From: Chitinophaga eiseniae | Lineage (GTDB): Bacteria > Bacteroidota > Bacteroidia > Chitinophagales > Chitinophagaceae | Assembly: GCF_012641265.1 (NCBI RefSeq) | Contig: NZ_JABAHZ010000001.1 | Coordinates: 868,001-932,000 of the forward strand | Direction: 5' to 3' | DNA: 64,000 bases | Shown: piece after piece, positions 17,782 to 28,294 of the stretch | Layout of the letters: every line of letters starts with the position of its first letter | Numbering within the stretch: position 1 is the first letter of the stretch | Notes under the pieces: model-generated | Told to the model about the DNA's origin: nothing | Databases searched by the model: none | What the model saw: the letters and a program-made list of their open reading frames with translations, nothing else | Translations under genes and position numbers: made by a program

Positions 17782-18841
17782 AATATTCCTCTCTGATGCG
17801 GATTAACAATGATGCTGCCAGTGCCGGATCCGGTTGTTCCGGTAAATCTGATGCCGCATATAATTGTTCCATTTGATCTAATTTTTCGGCCGCCATTTCC
17901 AGCAACGTATCATAACTGAATGCTCCGTTACGGATACGTAATAAAAAATCGCGGTCGGCCCTATATACCCGTACTTCTTTGTAACGGGCTATTTCGGCTG
18001 CCATGTTGAGCAGGCGAAAGGTATGCATCATGTGCTTACTGTCATAGTCGGCACCCAGCGCCTGGTTATGCTGATAACGGGCATCGTTGCGCAACTCCAC
18101 CCACTCCCGGTAGGACGCAAAGTCTTTGCAATACACGGTATACCCATCTTTGTTAAAGTGCATAATGCCCATCGGGTCTACGCCCGGTGGCACGGAGCTT
18201 AGCTGCACGTCGTTAGCATTTTCTCCCGAAAAAATACCTTTAAAGGCTACTTCCGTAGTAAACTGTTGCCGGTGATACAGGGCATATACATCCCGGAAAT
18301 GGTCGATCTTCGACAGACCGCAGTCTTCGGGGCGCAGTTCTTTTTCGTATAGCCATTCCAGTAATGGCATACTTTGCCCTCCCCTGATCACGTAGCAAAA
18401 CTCAATGACGGGTTTCCTGTTTTCCGGATAGGATTGATTGATCTTTTTATTCAACCCCCTCGCCTTCTTAATCTGTGCTTTTGCATAGCCAGCAAAGGTA
18501 TCCAGGCATAAGCGGGATAAAAAGTCCGCTGGTTTTACCAGGTCCATCAGGGGGTGACGGTATAATTCGTTTTGCGCTGTAGTGCTGAGCAGTTCGAGTA
18601 TATTGGGATTATTCTTTTCCAGCAATTCCAGGAAGCGCCTGATTTCAAAATATACTTCATCGTTGCTCCCGTTAGCTACCTGTGGAGTATAGGACATACC
18701 GTATAACTCAGATTGAGGTAATATAAATACCCCTTTTATATCGGTATCTGATGTAGGCACCTGCAGATTATAGGCCTTGCTCCCGCTGATGCATTCCAGC
18801 AGTATACAAGACGGTTGCTGCTTTAACTCCTCAAAAGTCAT
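17762..18841 (-). CDS. rlaP: RlaP-type nucleotidyltransferase, copy 2 (RNA repair operon)
   Basis: 359 residues. The Pol-beta-like signature is near the N-terminus: SGSKAYNLQVPTSDTDIKG at residues 18-36, with the G-S helix and the D-x-D metal pair. A long helical C-terminal part follows (YVIRGGQSMPLLEW, NDARYQHNQALGADYDSKHMMH). The family is that called RNA-repair-pathway DNA polymerase beta (PF10127-like). ATG 18841 gives a family-like N-terminus; an in-frame start further up at 18886 would overlap the preceding gene by 56 bases. It overlaps copy 1 by 11 bases and pnkp by 20 bases. The reaction (NTP transfer to RNA ends) is inferred from the family and operon. Confidence 0.85.
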   Translation of the reverse strand: MTFEELKQQPSCILLECISGSKAYNLQVPTSDTDIKGVFILPQSELYGMSYTPQVANGSNDEVYFEIRRFLELLEKNNPNILELLSTTAQNELYRHPLMDLVKPADFLSRLCLDTFAGYAKAQIKKARGLNKKINQSYPENRKPVIEFCYVIRGGQSMPLLEWLYEKELRPEDCGLSKIDHFRDVYALYHRQQFTTEVAFKGIFSGENANDVQLSSVPPGVDPMGIMHFNKDGYTVYCKDFASYREWVELRNDARYQHNQALGADYDSKHMMHTFRLLNMAAEIARYKEVRVYRADRDFLLRIRNGAFSYDTLLEMAAEKLDQMEQLYAASDLPEQPDPALAASLLIRIREEYYVPKKH

Positions 18842-19592
18842 GGGAAATATATTTACGGAAGAGGCCGTCCAGTTCAGTCGCATCATTCTTCACTACCGGT
18901 AATTCCGCTGCCTGGTACCTGCATTCTTCCAGTATGCTGGCTATCCATTGATGTAATTCTGGCATGGCGGGTACCATCAGTTGCTCATCGGCGCCAGCTT
19001 TCAGCTGTAATAGATGATCAATAGCTGCCTGTATGCCGGCATCAGTAATCAAGGTACGAAGCAGGGAGAACTCCATCGGTGGCACGCCTTTTCCAGCCAG
19101 GATCCATTGGCAGGCGAGCATGGGACGAAGCACATAAAAGTATTTCTTCAGCTTCACGGAAGCGCCCGACAGCTCGTTGGTAAATACATTGGTAGCCATA
19201 GACAGGTAGTGGTGACAACCTGAACGGGGCGAAAAATATTTCTCCATTAATCCGGTAAGCGTTTCTTTAAAGTCGGTGGTTTCCTGGTACACCACCGGTG
19301 ATTGCAGCCATTCATATAGCGGCGCGTTGGATTTCAAGAATAGCTGAAGTCCTTTGCGGATATCCCAACCGCTTACATCCAGCACTTCATCTACCGGCAG
19401 TTCAATGACATCGCGCTGTTCAAGGATGCTCAGGTAACTATCTTTATGGCGGGCATAAATAAAGCGTACGTCATAATCACTGTCTGTAGAGGCAAAGCCC
19501 CATGCGCGGCTGCCTGATTCACAGGCATAAAGAATTTTCACCTGGTGTTCTTCTTCCAGTGCTTTTATCTGTTGTAATATATTTGTTTCCAT
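18831..19592 (-). CDS. rlaP: RlaP-type nucleotidyltransferase, copy 1 (RNA repair operon)
   Basis: 253 residues. The nucleotidyltransferase motif is ESGSRAWGFASTDSDYDVR near residue 25, followed by a helical C-terminal domain. It is shorter than copy 2 (about 250 against 360 residues) and clearly divergent, belonging to the YcgL-like branch of the same superfamily. Its ATG overlaps the hen1 stop by one base (TGATG at 19594-19590); a GTG three bases earlier is also possible. Presence in the hen1-pnkp operon points to RNA end processing. Two such enzymes suggest different substrates or end chemistries. Confidence 0.85.
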   Translation of the reverse strand: METNILQQIKALEEEHQVKILYACESGSRAWGFASTDSDYDVRFIYARHKDSYLSILEQRDVIELPVDEVLDVSGWDIRKGLQLFLKSNAPLYEWLQSPVVYQETTDFKETLTGLMEKYFSPRSGCHHYLSMATNVFTNELSGASVKLKKYFYVLRPMLACQWILAGKGVPPMEFSLLRTLITDAGIQAAIDHLLQLKAGADEQLMVPAMPELHQWIASILEECRYQAAELPVVKNDATELDGLFRKYISHDF

Positions 19593-20962
19593 CACGAACG
19601 TTTAAATAAGGCCAGCTGGCTGGGCCCTCCCAGTACTTCATCTGTTTCTCCCAGCGGCCTGTAAGATACTTCATAACCAAATTGTGCTGCTACCCGGTCG
19701 CCCCAGGTGGCAAACTGCGATCTTGTCCATTCAAAACGGTGATCGCTGTGCCGGAAAGTGCCGCTGCCAAGCTTTTCATACAGCACGTTGTACTCGGCAT
19801 TAACGGTGGTAATGATCACATATTGCGGCCGTGCATACTCAAACACCACCTTTTCCAACGCGGCGAGGCGGGGTTCATCCAGGTGTTCAATCACTTCTAC
19901 CAATACGCCGGCATCAAAACCTGACAAGCGTTTATCCCTGTACGTTAGGGCGCCCTGTACCAGTTGCAACCTGGCCCGCTGCATTTCAGGCAGGCGGTCC
20001 ATTTTCAGTTTGCTCTGGGCAATCTCCAGCGCATGGTAGCTAACATCCATGCCCAGGATTTTTTTAAATGCCGGCTTCTCCATCAGTAAGCGCAACAACT
20101 TCCCTTCACCACATCCCATATCGGCCACGGTGGCTACGTTCAGTTCCAGGAGTATATCCCTCACGATTTGCAGCCGCAGGTCGTGCAGTCTTATTCTGTC
20201 TTTCGGCTGCTTCTCTTCCACTGGCAGTACTTCGTCTTTCATAATCATGCCCAGCGCTTCTTTAGCAAGGGGACCGATATAACGCAGGTAACGGCGGGTG
20301 ATCAGTTCTTTGGCCGGATGAGTGTCCAGCCAGCCTTTCCCTTTCTCCATGAGCTTTTCTATCTCATGCCCGCCTACAAAATAATGTTTATCATTATCGC
20401 ATACGGGGATGAGGATATACAGCTGGCTCAAGATGGTTTTAAGCGGCAGGGTATGACGCAGCGTTACATTAAAGTAACGGCTTTGTCCCCATTCGGGAAA
20501 CTGTTCGTCCAACAGGTGCGATTGCACCGTGGTATCATAGCCCAGGGGCTCAAAGAACTCGCGTAGCAGCGCTTCTCCGCCCGTTACTGGTAATACAGAC
20601 AAATTGATTTCAAACGGGATGGCTTCATCTACCAGGTGGGGTTTGTCTTTACAACGCCCGTTCATGGCAGAAGAGTAAGCCTGAGCAATGGCTGCACTCA
20701 TAAAAGAAGAGGCCACATAAGGTCGGTCGTTCACATACTGTTCCAGTACAAAATCGGCCGGACCATTGTTGCCACGTACCAGGCGCACCGGGTCTATATC
20801 CAGCAACAAAGCGGCGGTACAGCTTTGATCAGTTGCCTCTGGGTAAAAAATGTGGGCACTGCCTGCCGTCAGTGTTACGGTTTGTACTTTAGCAGGATGT
20901 TTATGCAACAGGTAGCCAAGGTCAGTCGCGGGGTAACGTTTAGTCGTAATAGTTAATAACAT
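19592..20962 (-). CDS. hen1: 3'-terminal RNA ribose 2'-O-methyltransferase Hen1
   Basis: 456 residues. The N-terminal half is the bacterial Hen1 domain known to activate the Pnkp ligase. The C-terminal half is a SAM-dependent methyltransferase: VADMGCGEGKLLRLL near residue 275, the metal-binding EVIEHLD near 345, and the FRHSDHRFEW segment near 395 providing the further histidines. It methylates the 2'-OH of the 3' end at a ribotoxin cut before ligation, so that the repaired RNA resists recleavage. It is first in the operon, with a promoter at 21043-21012. Confidence 0.95.
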   Translation of the reverse strand: MLLTITTKRYPATDLGYLLHKHPAKVQTVTLTAGSAHIFYPEATDQSCTAALLLDIDPVRLVRGNNGPADFVLEQYVNDRPYVASSFMSAAIAQAYSSAMNGRCKDKPHLVDEAIPFEINLSVLPVTGGEALLREFFEPLGYDTTVQSHLLDEQFPEWGQSRYFNVTLRHTLPLKTILSQLYILIPVCDNDKHYFVGGHEIEKLMEKGKGWLDTHPAKELITRRYLRYIGPLAKEALGMIMKDEVLPVEEKQPKDRIRLHDLRLQIVRDILLELNVATVADMGCGEGKLLRLLMEKPAFKKILGMDVSYHALEIAQSKLKMDRLPEMQRARLQLVQGALTYRDKRLSGFDAGVLVEVIEHLDEPRLAALEKVVFEYARPQYVIITTVNAEYNVLYEKLGSGTFRHSDHRFEWTRSQFATWGDRVAAQFGYEVSYRPLGETDEVLGGPSQLALFKRS

Positions 20963-20971
20963 CGGTCAACT

Positions 20972-20991
20972 GTGCTCCTTCCCGGAAGCAC
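20972..20991 (-). promoter_or_regulatory. Hairpin in the hen1 leader
   Basis: GTGCTTCC and GGAGCAC pair around a short loop just upstream of the hen1 start codon. It may influence translation of the operon; nothing further is visible. Confidence 0.35.
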
Positions 20992-21011
20992 GCTTTTTAT
21001 CATGAATAAAA

Positions 21012-21043
21012 CGAAGATATTATTTTTTATCATTTAGTACAAA
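21012..21043 (-). promoter_or_regulatory. Promoter of the RNA repair operon
   Basis: On the minus strand TTTG (21043-21040) is followed after 20 bases by TATCTTCG (21019-21012), one base off the TAnnTTTG consensus. The same variant occurs before the tRNA-Arg gene at 55952. The expected leader is about 46 bases. It is a housekeeping-type promoter; no sigma-54 element was seen. Confidence 0.6.
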
Positions 21044-21097
21044 TTCATGACATATCTCTGGAATATCTTCTCTGAAATATAATACTGGTAAAAATAT

Positions 21098-22464
<1,367 letters not shown>

Positions 22465-22476
22465 CACAGGCCTGGA

Positions 22477-22514
22477 TTGCCGGCATGCAGCACGTCTCTG
22501 TGCCGGCAACTTTT
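22477..22514. terminator. Terminator between convergent metY and the AsmA-like gene
   Basis: TTGCCGGCA (22477-22485) pairs with TGCCGGCAA (22501-22509), followed by CTTTT. Confidence 0.75.
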
Positions 22515-24972
22515 ATTCATCTACAATCTTTCCTCCGTCATCCCGGCCACCATCTCCTTTTCCCAGCTTTATTTTCACCTTGCCATCTTTTTCTGATACG
22601 GCTCTCAGGTGCAATACAATTCCTCTCCGGCTACGTTTACGTTTTTCTTCTTTATCGGTGATGTCCGCATCTTTCGCGGGGTTTCGCAAAGGCACATCCA
22701 GGTTAATATTGGTGCCGCCATCCAGTCCGTAGACGCCTTGTACATCTATATTTACTGCACTGGAAGCAATGCGCATCGGAGGAATCGTTATCTTATTCCC
22801 GGCTATCTGGAACGTGTTGCTCAGGTTCTCAAAGGTGATGCTGTCGAGGTGGCGTTTGCGAAACGCGAAATTCCCGATATCCGCCAGCGGCCCGAAGTTG
22901 AGCAGGGCACCATTTCTCAGGTTGAAGTTGACCGATCCTGATAAAGATCGCTTCGCCAATGTGCCGTTATCCAGTATATTGCCTTTCAAATTCACTTTGG
23001 CAGATACATTTCCTTTTAGGTTTTCTGCAGTCAATCCATCCAATCCGAAATTATTGAACGCATAAAACAGCTGGTTGATATGCACATTATTTACCGTAGC
23101 ATTTACCTGGAAATAGTTGTTGTTCCCCTCCTGGTGTACATTTCCAGCCATCTGCATATTTCCGCCAGCGTGCTGTAGGGCAATCTGCTTCAACAGTATA
23201 TCCGTATTCGTTAGATCAACAACAGCTTTTACCTGTTGCGCGGTAAAACGCTGATAGATTACCTTGTCCAGCAATACCTGCATATTCACATTGCTGGAAG
23301 CCAATACCACATCCAGCTGTTGAGATACCCGGCCCATTTTTGCTCTTTGCCGGGCGCGGGAGAGCTTGGCTTTTTTACGGGGCGACAGGAAACTTTTAAA
23401 CTCATTGAGGTCTACCAACGGGCTTCTTATATTCCAGTTGATCGCTATTTTTTCGGGGGTGGTAAAATACAGGTTCAACAGGTTTTTGACGGCGCCATCC
23501 ATCTGTAAACTGCTTTTGGCCGATTGTATATGGATATTTTCCAACAGCAGGTCCTGCCCGGTGAAACGCAGGGTGGCGCTGGCATCATGAAAATCCAGGT
23601 TACGCGGCAGATAGGTAAAAGCCCCATTTTGTACCTTCACCACGCCTTGCAGCGATGATCCGGTATTGTCATCCTTCAACAGCGGCCCGGTGTAAAACAA
23701 GTCTGCATCGGCGTTGCCATCTTTGAATAGAATAGGCGCATCGTCGGGCGTGGCGCCATTCAGCGTGGTGAGCGGGAAAGCTGACCGGAAATGCCCATGT
23801 AATAACGGATGTTTCAGGTTCACCACCCGGATGGTATCTGCTTTTAGAGGGACACCCGACAGGTTGGCGCTCAGGCCCAAAATGGTCACTGCCGAGTTTT
23901 CGTCAGTATGTCCACGTCCGGGCAATACTTCGTTATTAAACCTGCCGGTGAAATTGCAGTTCGTCCACTCTCCCATGGTGGTAACCAGGACGTTGCCGGT
24001 TGTTTTCCAGGTAACGCGAACATCGGGTGTATCGCGGAATTTCATATGCCCGGCCAGGTCCGCCTGGGCATCCAGTGGCTTAGAGAGGGTAATACTACTC
24101 AACTTGGTGCTGATATTGGGTGGCAGCCAAGTAGCCGCATCTTTCAGGAGTACCTGGTTGGCGTTAATTTTTAACTGGAACGGCGGTGGTTTTTCTCCGA
24201 AGCCAAACTGCCCGGTGATTTGTACCGGATGATCATCGATCCGGATTTCCTGTGGCGGCACCGTCATTATTTTTGTGTGCTTATTGAAGATAACTGACAG
24301 GTTCAGCTGTAACATCTTATCCTTCAGGTAGCTGCCCTTGAGAGTATTGAATTCAAAATTTTTAGAGAGAATATTGGATAGTACTGTCACTTGTATAGTA
24401 CTGTCGGATGCTTTCACCTTACCATCCAGCCGGTTGATCGTTAGTTGGAACAGCTTGAATTTTTGGCGGTTGTCTATCACAAAATTAATATTACGCAACA
24501 GCAGTTGCCGGATGTTAGCGTCTTTATGGCTACTGGTTTTCTTCTTATCGCCTGCCCCCTGCAATACGTAGGTATTGGAATAGCCGGTAGAATCGGTGTA
24601 TAAAAACAGCGTGCCATCTTGTAATGTCACTTCGTTCACATCTACGTACTTGCGTAACAGTGATAACGTATTTACCCGTACGAAAATATAGTCTACGTCC
24701 ACCAGGGCGTGCCGGTGTTGCTGCCACAGGCTATCCTGCAACACTACTTTTTTCAATGCAATAGATACATTGGGAAAGCTCTTTAGCAGGGAGGGTTCCA
24801 TATCCTGGATGGTCAGTTTTCCATTCAGCCGGTCGTTTAGCTGGGCGGTCAGTTGCTTCAGGAACTCCGTTTTGTTGGCGTGTATATACCAGGTCATTCC
24901 GAGGAACAACAGTACAACTAAAGCTACCAAGATGCCGCATCCCAGGAGTATAATCCGGAGCCATTTTCGCAT
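22513..24972 (-). CDS. AsmA-like protein (inner-membrane-anchored, large periplasmic part)
   Basis: 819 residues. The start MRKWLRIILLG leads into a single transmembrane helix (residues 5-28) and then TEFLKQLTAQLNDRLNGKLTIQDMEPSLLKSFPNVSIAL split over residues 35-75, the N-terminal AsmA pattern. The remaining 700 residues are beta-rich repeats with the AsmA C-terminal block (ALLNFGPL, MRIASSAVNIDVQG, GTNINLDVPLRNP). The tail is acidic, glycine-rich and low-complexity. AsmA-like proteins are thought to move lipids between membranes or assist outer-membrane assembly. ATG 24972 was chosen; the 68 upstream in-frame residues are unlike the family. Confidence 0.85.
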   Translation of the reverse strand: MRKWLRIILLGCGILVALVVLLFLGMTWYIHANKTEFLKQLTAQLNDRLNGKLTIQDMEPSLLKSFPNVSIALKKVVLQDSLWQQHRHALVDVDYIFVRVNTLSLLRKYVDVNEVTLQDGTLFLYTDSTGYSNTYVLQGAGDKKKTSSHKDANIRQLLLRNINFVIDNRQKFKLFQLTINRLDGKVKASDSTIQVTVLSNILSKNFEFNTLKGSYLKDKMLQLNLSVIFNKHTKIMTVPPQEIRIDDHPVQITGQFGFGEKPPPFQLKINANQVLLKDAATWLPPNISTKLSSITLSKPLDAQADLAGHMKFRDTPDVRVTWKTTGNVLVTTMGEWTNCNFTGRFNNEVLPGRGHTDENSAVTILGLSANLSGVPLKADTIRVVNLKHPLLHGHFRSAFPLTTLNGATPDDAPILFKDGNADADLFYTGPLLKDDNTGSSLQGVVKVQNGAFTYLPRNLDFHDASATLRFTGQDLLLENIHIQSAKSSLQMDGAVKNLLNLYFTTPEKIAINWNIRSPLVDLNEFKSFLSPRKKAKLSRARQRAKMGRVSQQLDVVLASSNVNMQVLLDKVIYQRFTAQQVKAVVDLTNTDILLKQIALQHAGGNMQMAGNVHQEGNNNYFQVNATVNNVHINQLFYAFNNFGLDGLTAENLKGNVSAKVNLKGNILDNGTLAKRSLSGSVNFNLRNGALLNFGPLADIGNFAFRKRHLDSITFENLSNTFQIAGNKITIPPMRIASSAVNIDVQGVYGLDGGTNINLDVPLRNPAKDADITDKEEKRKRSRRGIVLHLRAVSEKDGKVKIKLGKGDGGRDDGGKIVDE

Positions 24973-25149
24973 AAGGTAAAGGTTTTTATTTGCTATAACA
25001 GATGAAAGGGTAAACAGTTTAACACTGCTAAAAACCATGCCTGCCGGTCTGGGTACCGGATTAGTGAGCATACGGGGCTGAAACCAGGAATAGTTGAGGC
25101 AAAAAAGCCACAGTAACGGTGAGGGCTGTGCGAAATTGGGGAATATGTG

Positions 25150-25183
25150 ATACCGGGTGTCAGTTGTTTGCCGCACCCGGTAT
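25150..25183 (-). terminator. Hairpin downstream of the thioredoxin-like gene
   Basis: A perfect 10-bp stem, ATACCGGGTG (25150-25159) with CACCCGGTAT (25174-25183). There is no long T run, so termination is likely but not certain. Confidence 0.5.
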
Positions 25184-25193
25184 AAATAGTTTT

Positions 25194-25748
25194 CTAATGC
25201 CCGGGAGCGATCTTACTGAACCTGGTACGAATAGCATCGAGTTCTGTACTTTTCATCCGGGAAGTCTTTTCAAGAAGCGTGATAAAGTAATCTACTTCCG
25301 CTTTCTGGGCCGGGCAACCTACATTCTGCAGTTTCCCCGTGGCGGCATCTTTCATACGGCTATCAGCCAGCAGTTCCCCACCAGGACTTAAAATAAGCCA
25401 GAAAGGAATGCCTTCCTTATCCCCGTTATATTTGGCCAGCATGTCAAATCCACCGGGGTTTTCGAGCGATTTCTTGTCACCGTTTTCCAGGACGGTAATA
25501 TGACGGATTTCATAGTTGTCTGTAAAATATTTTTTACAGGAAGCGTCGTTCATGGCGGTGTCCATCCTGTGGCACCAGCCGCACCAGGAGGCGTGGAAAA
25601 TAACGAACACCTTTTTATTGTTTTTAGCCGCTTTACTGCAGGCATCTTTTACCACCTGGTTGGCCGCAGGAGGCGTTTGCTGCGCTTGTACTTCAGCAAA
25701 TATGCCTATTGTAAACAGGCAGCAGAAGGAAAGTAATAAAGATCGCAT
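25194..25748 (-). CDS. Exported thioredoxin-like protein
   Basis: 184 residues with a signal peptide ending near QAQQ (about residue 24). The redox motif WCGWCHRMD (CxxC near residues 55-58) sits in HASWCGWCHRM, followed by a cis-Pro segment GIPFWLILSPGG. This is the thioredoxin_7/DUF255-like layout seen in exported Bacteroidota disulfide proteins. It is probably a periplasmic thiol reductase or isomerase. A perfect promoter box TATTTTTG lies at 25773-25766, giving a very short leader. Confidence 0.85.
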   Translation of the reverse strand: MRSLLLSFCCLFTIGIFAEVQAQQTPPAANQVVKDACSKAAKNNKKVFVIFHASWCGWCHRMDTAMNDASCKKYFTDNYEIRHITVLENGDKKSLENPGGFDMLAKYNGDKEGIPFWLILSPGGELLADSRMKDAATGKLQNVGCPAQKAEVDYFITLLEKTSRMKSTELDAIRTRFSKIAPGH

Positions 25749-25765
25749 GGGTGATTGGTTTTACT

Positions 25766-25773
25766 CAAAAATA
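25766..25773 (-). promoter_or_regulatory. Promoter -7 box (TATTTTTG) of the thioredoxin-like gene
   Basis: An exact TAnnTTTG match 18 bases upstream of the ATG at 25748. Confidence 0.5.
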
Positions 25774-25794
25774 AGGTTAATCTTTCTTCTCTTT

Positions 25795-25844
25795 AAAAAA
25801 GATTAGCGAAGATACCGACAGGTAGTTTGCCGGCATCTTCGCTA
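25795..25844 (-). terminator. Terminator of lepA
   Basis: A 14-bp stem with one mismatch (25804-25817 with 25831-25844), followed on the minus strand by a T run (25800-25795). Confidence 0.8.
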
Positions 25845-25868
25845 TCCCATGTATTATTGCTGATGCGT

Positions 25869-27662
25869 TTAGTCGTCCAGTTTCAATACCGCGAGGAATG
25901 CTTCCTGCGGGATTTCTACGTTACCGATCTGGCGCATACGTTTCTTACCTTCTTTCTGTTTCTCGAGGAGTTTACGTTTACGGGAAATATCACCGCCATA
26001 ACATTTCGCGGTTACGTCTTTACGCATAGCGCTGATATTTTCGCGGGCCACGATTTTAGCGCCGATGGCGGCCTGTATGGCGATGAGGAATTGCTGACGG
26101 GGCAGCAGTTCTTTCAGTTTCTCGGTTAATTTGCGGCCAAAGTCCTGGGCGCGGCTGCGGTGAATCAGGGCGCTGAGCGCATCCACTTTATCGCTGTTCA
26201 GGAGGATGTCCATTTTTACGATATCGCTGTCGCGGAAGCCGATCGGCGTATAGTCGAACGAAGCGTAGCCACGGGTCTGGCTTTTCAGCTTGTCATAGAA
26301 GTCGAATACGATTTCAGTGAGCGGTATTTCAAACATGAGCTCTACGCGGGTGGTGGTCAGGTAGCTTTGGTTGAGCAGGTTACCACGTTTACCCAGGCAG
26401 AGGGTCATGATGTTACCAATGTATTCCGGTTTGGTAATGATCTGTGCCCGGATGAAAGGCTCTTCAATCCTGTCGAGTTTCGTAGGATCTGGCATTTCAC
26501 TGGGGTTATTCACGATCACTATACCTTCCCGGGTAGTGTGTGCAATAAAGCTTACGTTGGGTACGGTGGTGATCACCGTTTGGTTAAACTCCCTTTCCAG
26601 GCGTTCCTGGATGATTTCCATGTGCAACATGCCCAGGAATCCGCAACGGAAACCAAATCCAAGCGCCTGCGATGTTTCCAGCTCATAGGTCAGAGAGGCA
26701 TCATTCAGCTGCAGCTTGTCCATACATTCCCGCAGTTCTTCGAAGTCCTCGGTATTTACCGGGTAAATACCCGCAAATACCATGGGTTTTACTTCCTGGA
26801 AACCATTGATACCTTCTGTGCAAGGGTTATTAGACAGGGTGATGGTATCCCCTACTTTTACTTCTTTTGCGCTCTTGATACCGGTAATAATATATCCCAC
26901 ATCGCCGGTAGACACTTCTTTGCGGGGGTCCAGTCCCAGTTTGAGTATCCCTACTTCATCCGCAAAATATTCCTCTCCGCTGTTCACGAACTGGATTTTG
27001 TCGCCTTTCTTAATGGTGCCATTAAACACGCGGAAATACGCGATAATACCGCGGAAAGAGTTGAATACGCTATCGAAGATCAGCGCCTGCAGCGGTGCTT
27101 CATCGCTTCCTTTGGGTGCGGGGATGCGGTGTACAATTGCTTCGAGGATATCTTCAATACCGATACCGGTTTTACCGGATGCGAGCAAAATTTCTTCGTC
27201 TTTTACGCCAATGAGTTCTATGATCTGGTCTTTCACTTCTTCAATCATAGCGCCCGGCATATCAATTTTATTGATAACGGGGATGATTTCCAGGTCGTTT
27301 TCCAGTGCCAGGTAGAGGTTAGAGATAGTTTGTGCCTGGATACCCTGTGCGGCATCTACCAGCAATAAGGCGCCTTCACAGGCTGCCAGTGCGCGGGACA
27401 CCTCGTAGGAGAAGTCCACGTGACCGGGGGTATCAATCAGGTTAAAAATATATTTTTCGCCATTCTTTGCGGTATAGTCCATCTGGATGGCGTGGCTCTT
27501 GATAGTGATCCCTTTTTCACGTTCCAGGTCCATGTCGTCCAGTACCTGGGCTTGCATGTCACGGTCTGAAATAGTCTTGGTGAACTCTAATAAACGATCT
27601 GCCAGGGTACTTTTACCGTGGTCAATATGGGCAATGATACAAAAATTGCGAATATTCTTCAT
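25869..27662 (-). CDS. lepA: Elongation factor 4 (LepA), translational GTPase
   Basis: 597 residues beginning [19 protein letters not shown], with the G1 P-loop in [10 protein letters not shown]2 near [10 protein letters not shown]3 DTPGH and G4 NKID. The order of domains is that of EF4, and the C-terminal domain has the LepA-specific block [20 protein letters not shown]. The protein back-translocates or remodels ribosomes. The in-frame TTG-type extension above 27662 is not conserved. A promoter box TACCTTTG lies at 27730-27723. A 402-codon open frame on the plus strand here is an antisense shadow. Confidence 0.97.
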   Translation of the reverse strand: MKNIRNFCIIAHIDHGKSTLADRLLEFTKTISDRDMQAQVLDDMDLEREKGITIKSHAIQMDYTAKNGEKYIFNLIDTPGHVDFSYEVSRALAACEGALLLVDAAQGIQAQTISNLYLALENDLEIIPVINKIDMPGAMIEEVKDQIIELIGVKDEEILLASGKTGIGIEDILEAIVHRIPAPKGSDEAPLQALIFDSVFNSFRGIIAYFRVFNGTIKKGDKIQFVNSGEEYFADEVGILKLGLDPRKEVSTGDVGYIITGIKSAKEVKVGDTITLSNNPCTEGINGFQEVKPMVFAGIYPVNTEDFEELRECMDKLQLNDASLTYELETSQALGFGFRCGFLGMLHMEIIQERLEREFNQTVITTVPNVSFIAHTTREGIVIVNNPSEMPDPTKLDRIEEPFIRAQIITKPEYIGNIMTLCLGKRGNLLNQSYLTTTRVELMFEIPLTEIVFDFYDKLKSQTRGYASFDYTPIGFRDSDIVKMDILLNSDKVDALSALIHRSRAQDFGRKLTEKLKELLPRQQFLIAIQAAIGAKIVARENISAMRKDVTAKCYGGDISRKRKLLEKQKEGKKRMRQIGNVEIPQEAFLAVLKLDD

Positions 27663-27722
27663 ATGATGTTTTGCTGTTCCGTAGGCCTGTTGCAAATTAC
27701 TGCATTAAACCTTTTCAGCCGG

Positions 27723-27730
27723 CAAAGGTA
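27723..27730 (-). promoter_or_regulatory. Promoter -7 box (TACCTTTG) of lepA
   Basis: An exact TAnnTTTG match about 60 bases upstream of the lepA ATG. Confidence 0.5.
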
Positions 27731-27898
27731 TTGAATTTAGTTCATTAGTTCATGTGTTTAATAATTATGTTTTACAGGTTGGTTTTTAAGGATCACCGGC
27801 TTTTTTTGATATATTAACATATAATGTTCAACTTTATAGACATAAAGGAAAAATGAGGCATCAAAACCGGATTGTTAACAAATAAAAACCAGGTGATC

Positions 27899-28168
27899 AT
27901 GGAACTGACCCAGCAATTTGAACAGGCTGTAGCCGAAAGTAAGACACTGCCCGAGAAACCATCCAATGAGATATTACTGCAACTGTATGCCCTGTACAAA
28001 CAGGGCACCAGTGGAGATGCGGATGCCGAAGGTCCCTCCAACCCTTTCGATTTTGTAGCCAAAGCCAAACACCAGGCCTGGGCCGAGCTGCATGGCAAAA
28101 CCAGGGAAGCTGCTATGGAAGAATATGTAGCGCTGGTGCAGCGGTTAAAAGGCACGCAAAGGAGCTAA
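27899..28168 (+). CDS. Acyl-CoA-binding protein
   Basis: 89 residues from the ATG at 27899: MELTQQFEQAVAESKTLPE. The ACBP signatures are LYALYKQGTSGDADAEGP and AKHQAWAELHGKTREAAMEEY. The four-helix fold binds long-chain acyl-CoA in the cytosol. ACBPs are common in eukaryotes and patchy in bacteria. The last four residues (TQRS) and the stop codon are encoded inside the left arm of the palindromic repeat 28153-28260, so that repeat reshaped or created the C-terminus. Confidence 0.9.
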   Translation: MELTQQFEQAVAESKTLPEKPSNEILLQLYALYKQGTSGDADAEGPSNPFDFVAKAKHQAWAELHGKTREAAMEEYVALVQRLKGTQRS

Positions 28169-28260
28169 GCAGCAAAGCAGCAAAGAAATTTACAAGCTCC
28201 CCAAGAGCTCATGTTTTGACAAAATGCCTTTGCTGCTTTGCTGCTTAGCCCCTTTGCGTG
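28153..28260. repeat. Dispersed palindromic repeat, copy A
   Basis: Arms 28153-28185 and 28228-28260 are 33 bases each and complementary except for one position. The 42-base loop contains AAGCTC/GAGCT and TTTTG/CAAAA mini-hairpins. The loop is 38/42 identical to copy B at 41353-41468, and the arms share the same word pattern. It lies between the acyl-CoA-binding protein gene and rocD. No coding capacity was found. Confidence 0.92.
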
Positions 28261-28282
28261 ACTACTTTACGCTTTTTTCACG

Positions 28283-28290
28283 TACTTTTG
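28283..28290 (+). promoter_or_regulatory. Promoter -7 box (TACTTTTG) of rocD, nearly touching the start codon
   Basis: An exact TAnnTTTG match that ends four bases before the ATG at 28295. Transcription should start at or within a base or two of the ATG, giving a leaderless mRNA. Confidence 0.55.
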
Positions 28291-28294
28291 AATC

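Noticed and set aside
26160..27368. A 402-codon open frame opposite lepA
   Set aside because: lepA is unambiguous on the other strand; the antisense frame is open only because of codon bias.
28153..28260. Repeat copy A as an insertion sequence or CRISPR unit
   Set aside because: It has no transposase, no target-site duplication that I can see, and only single units without spacers.
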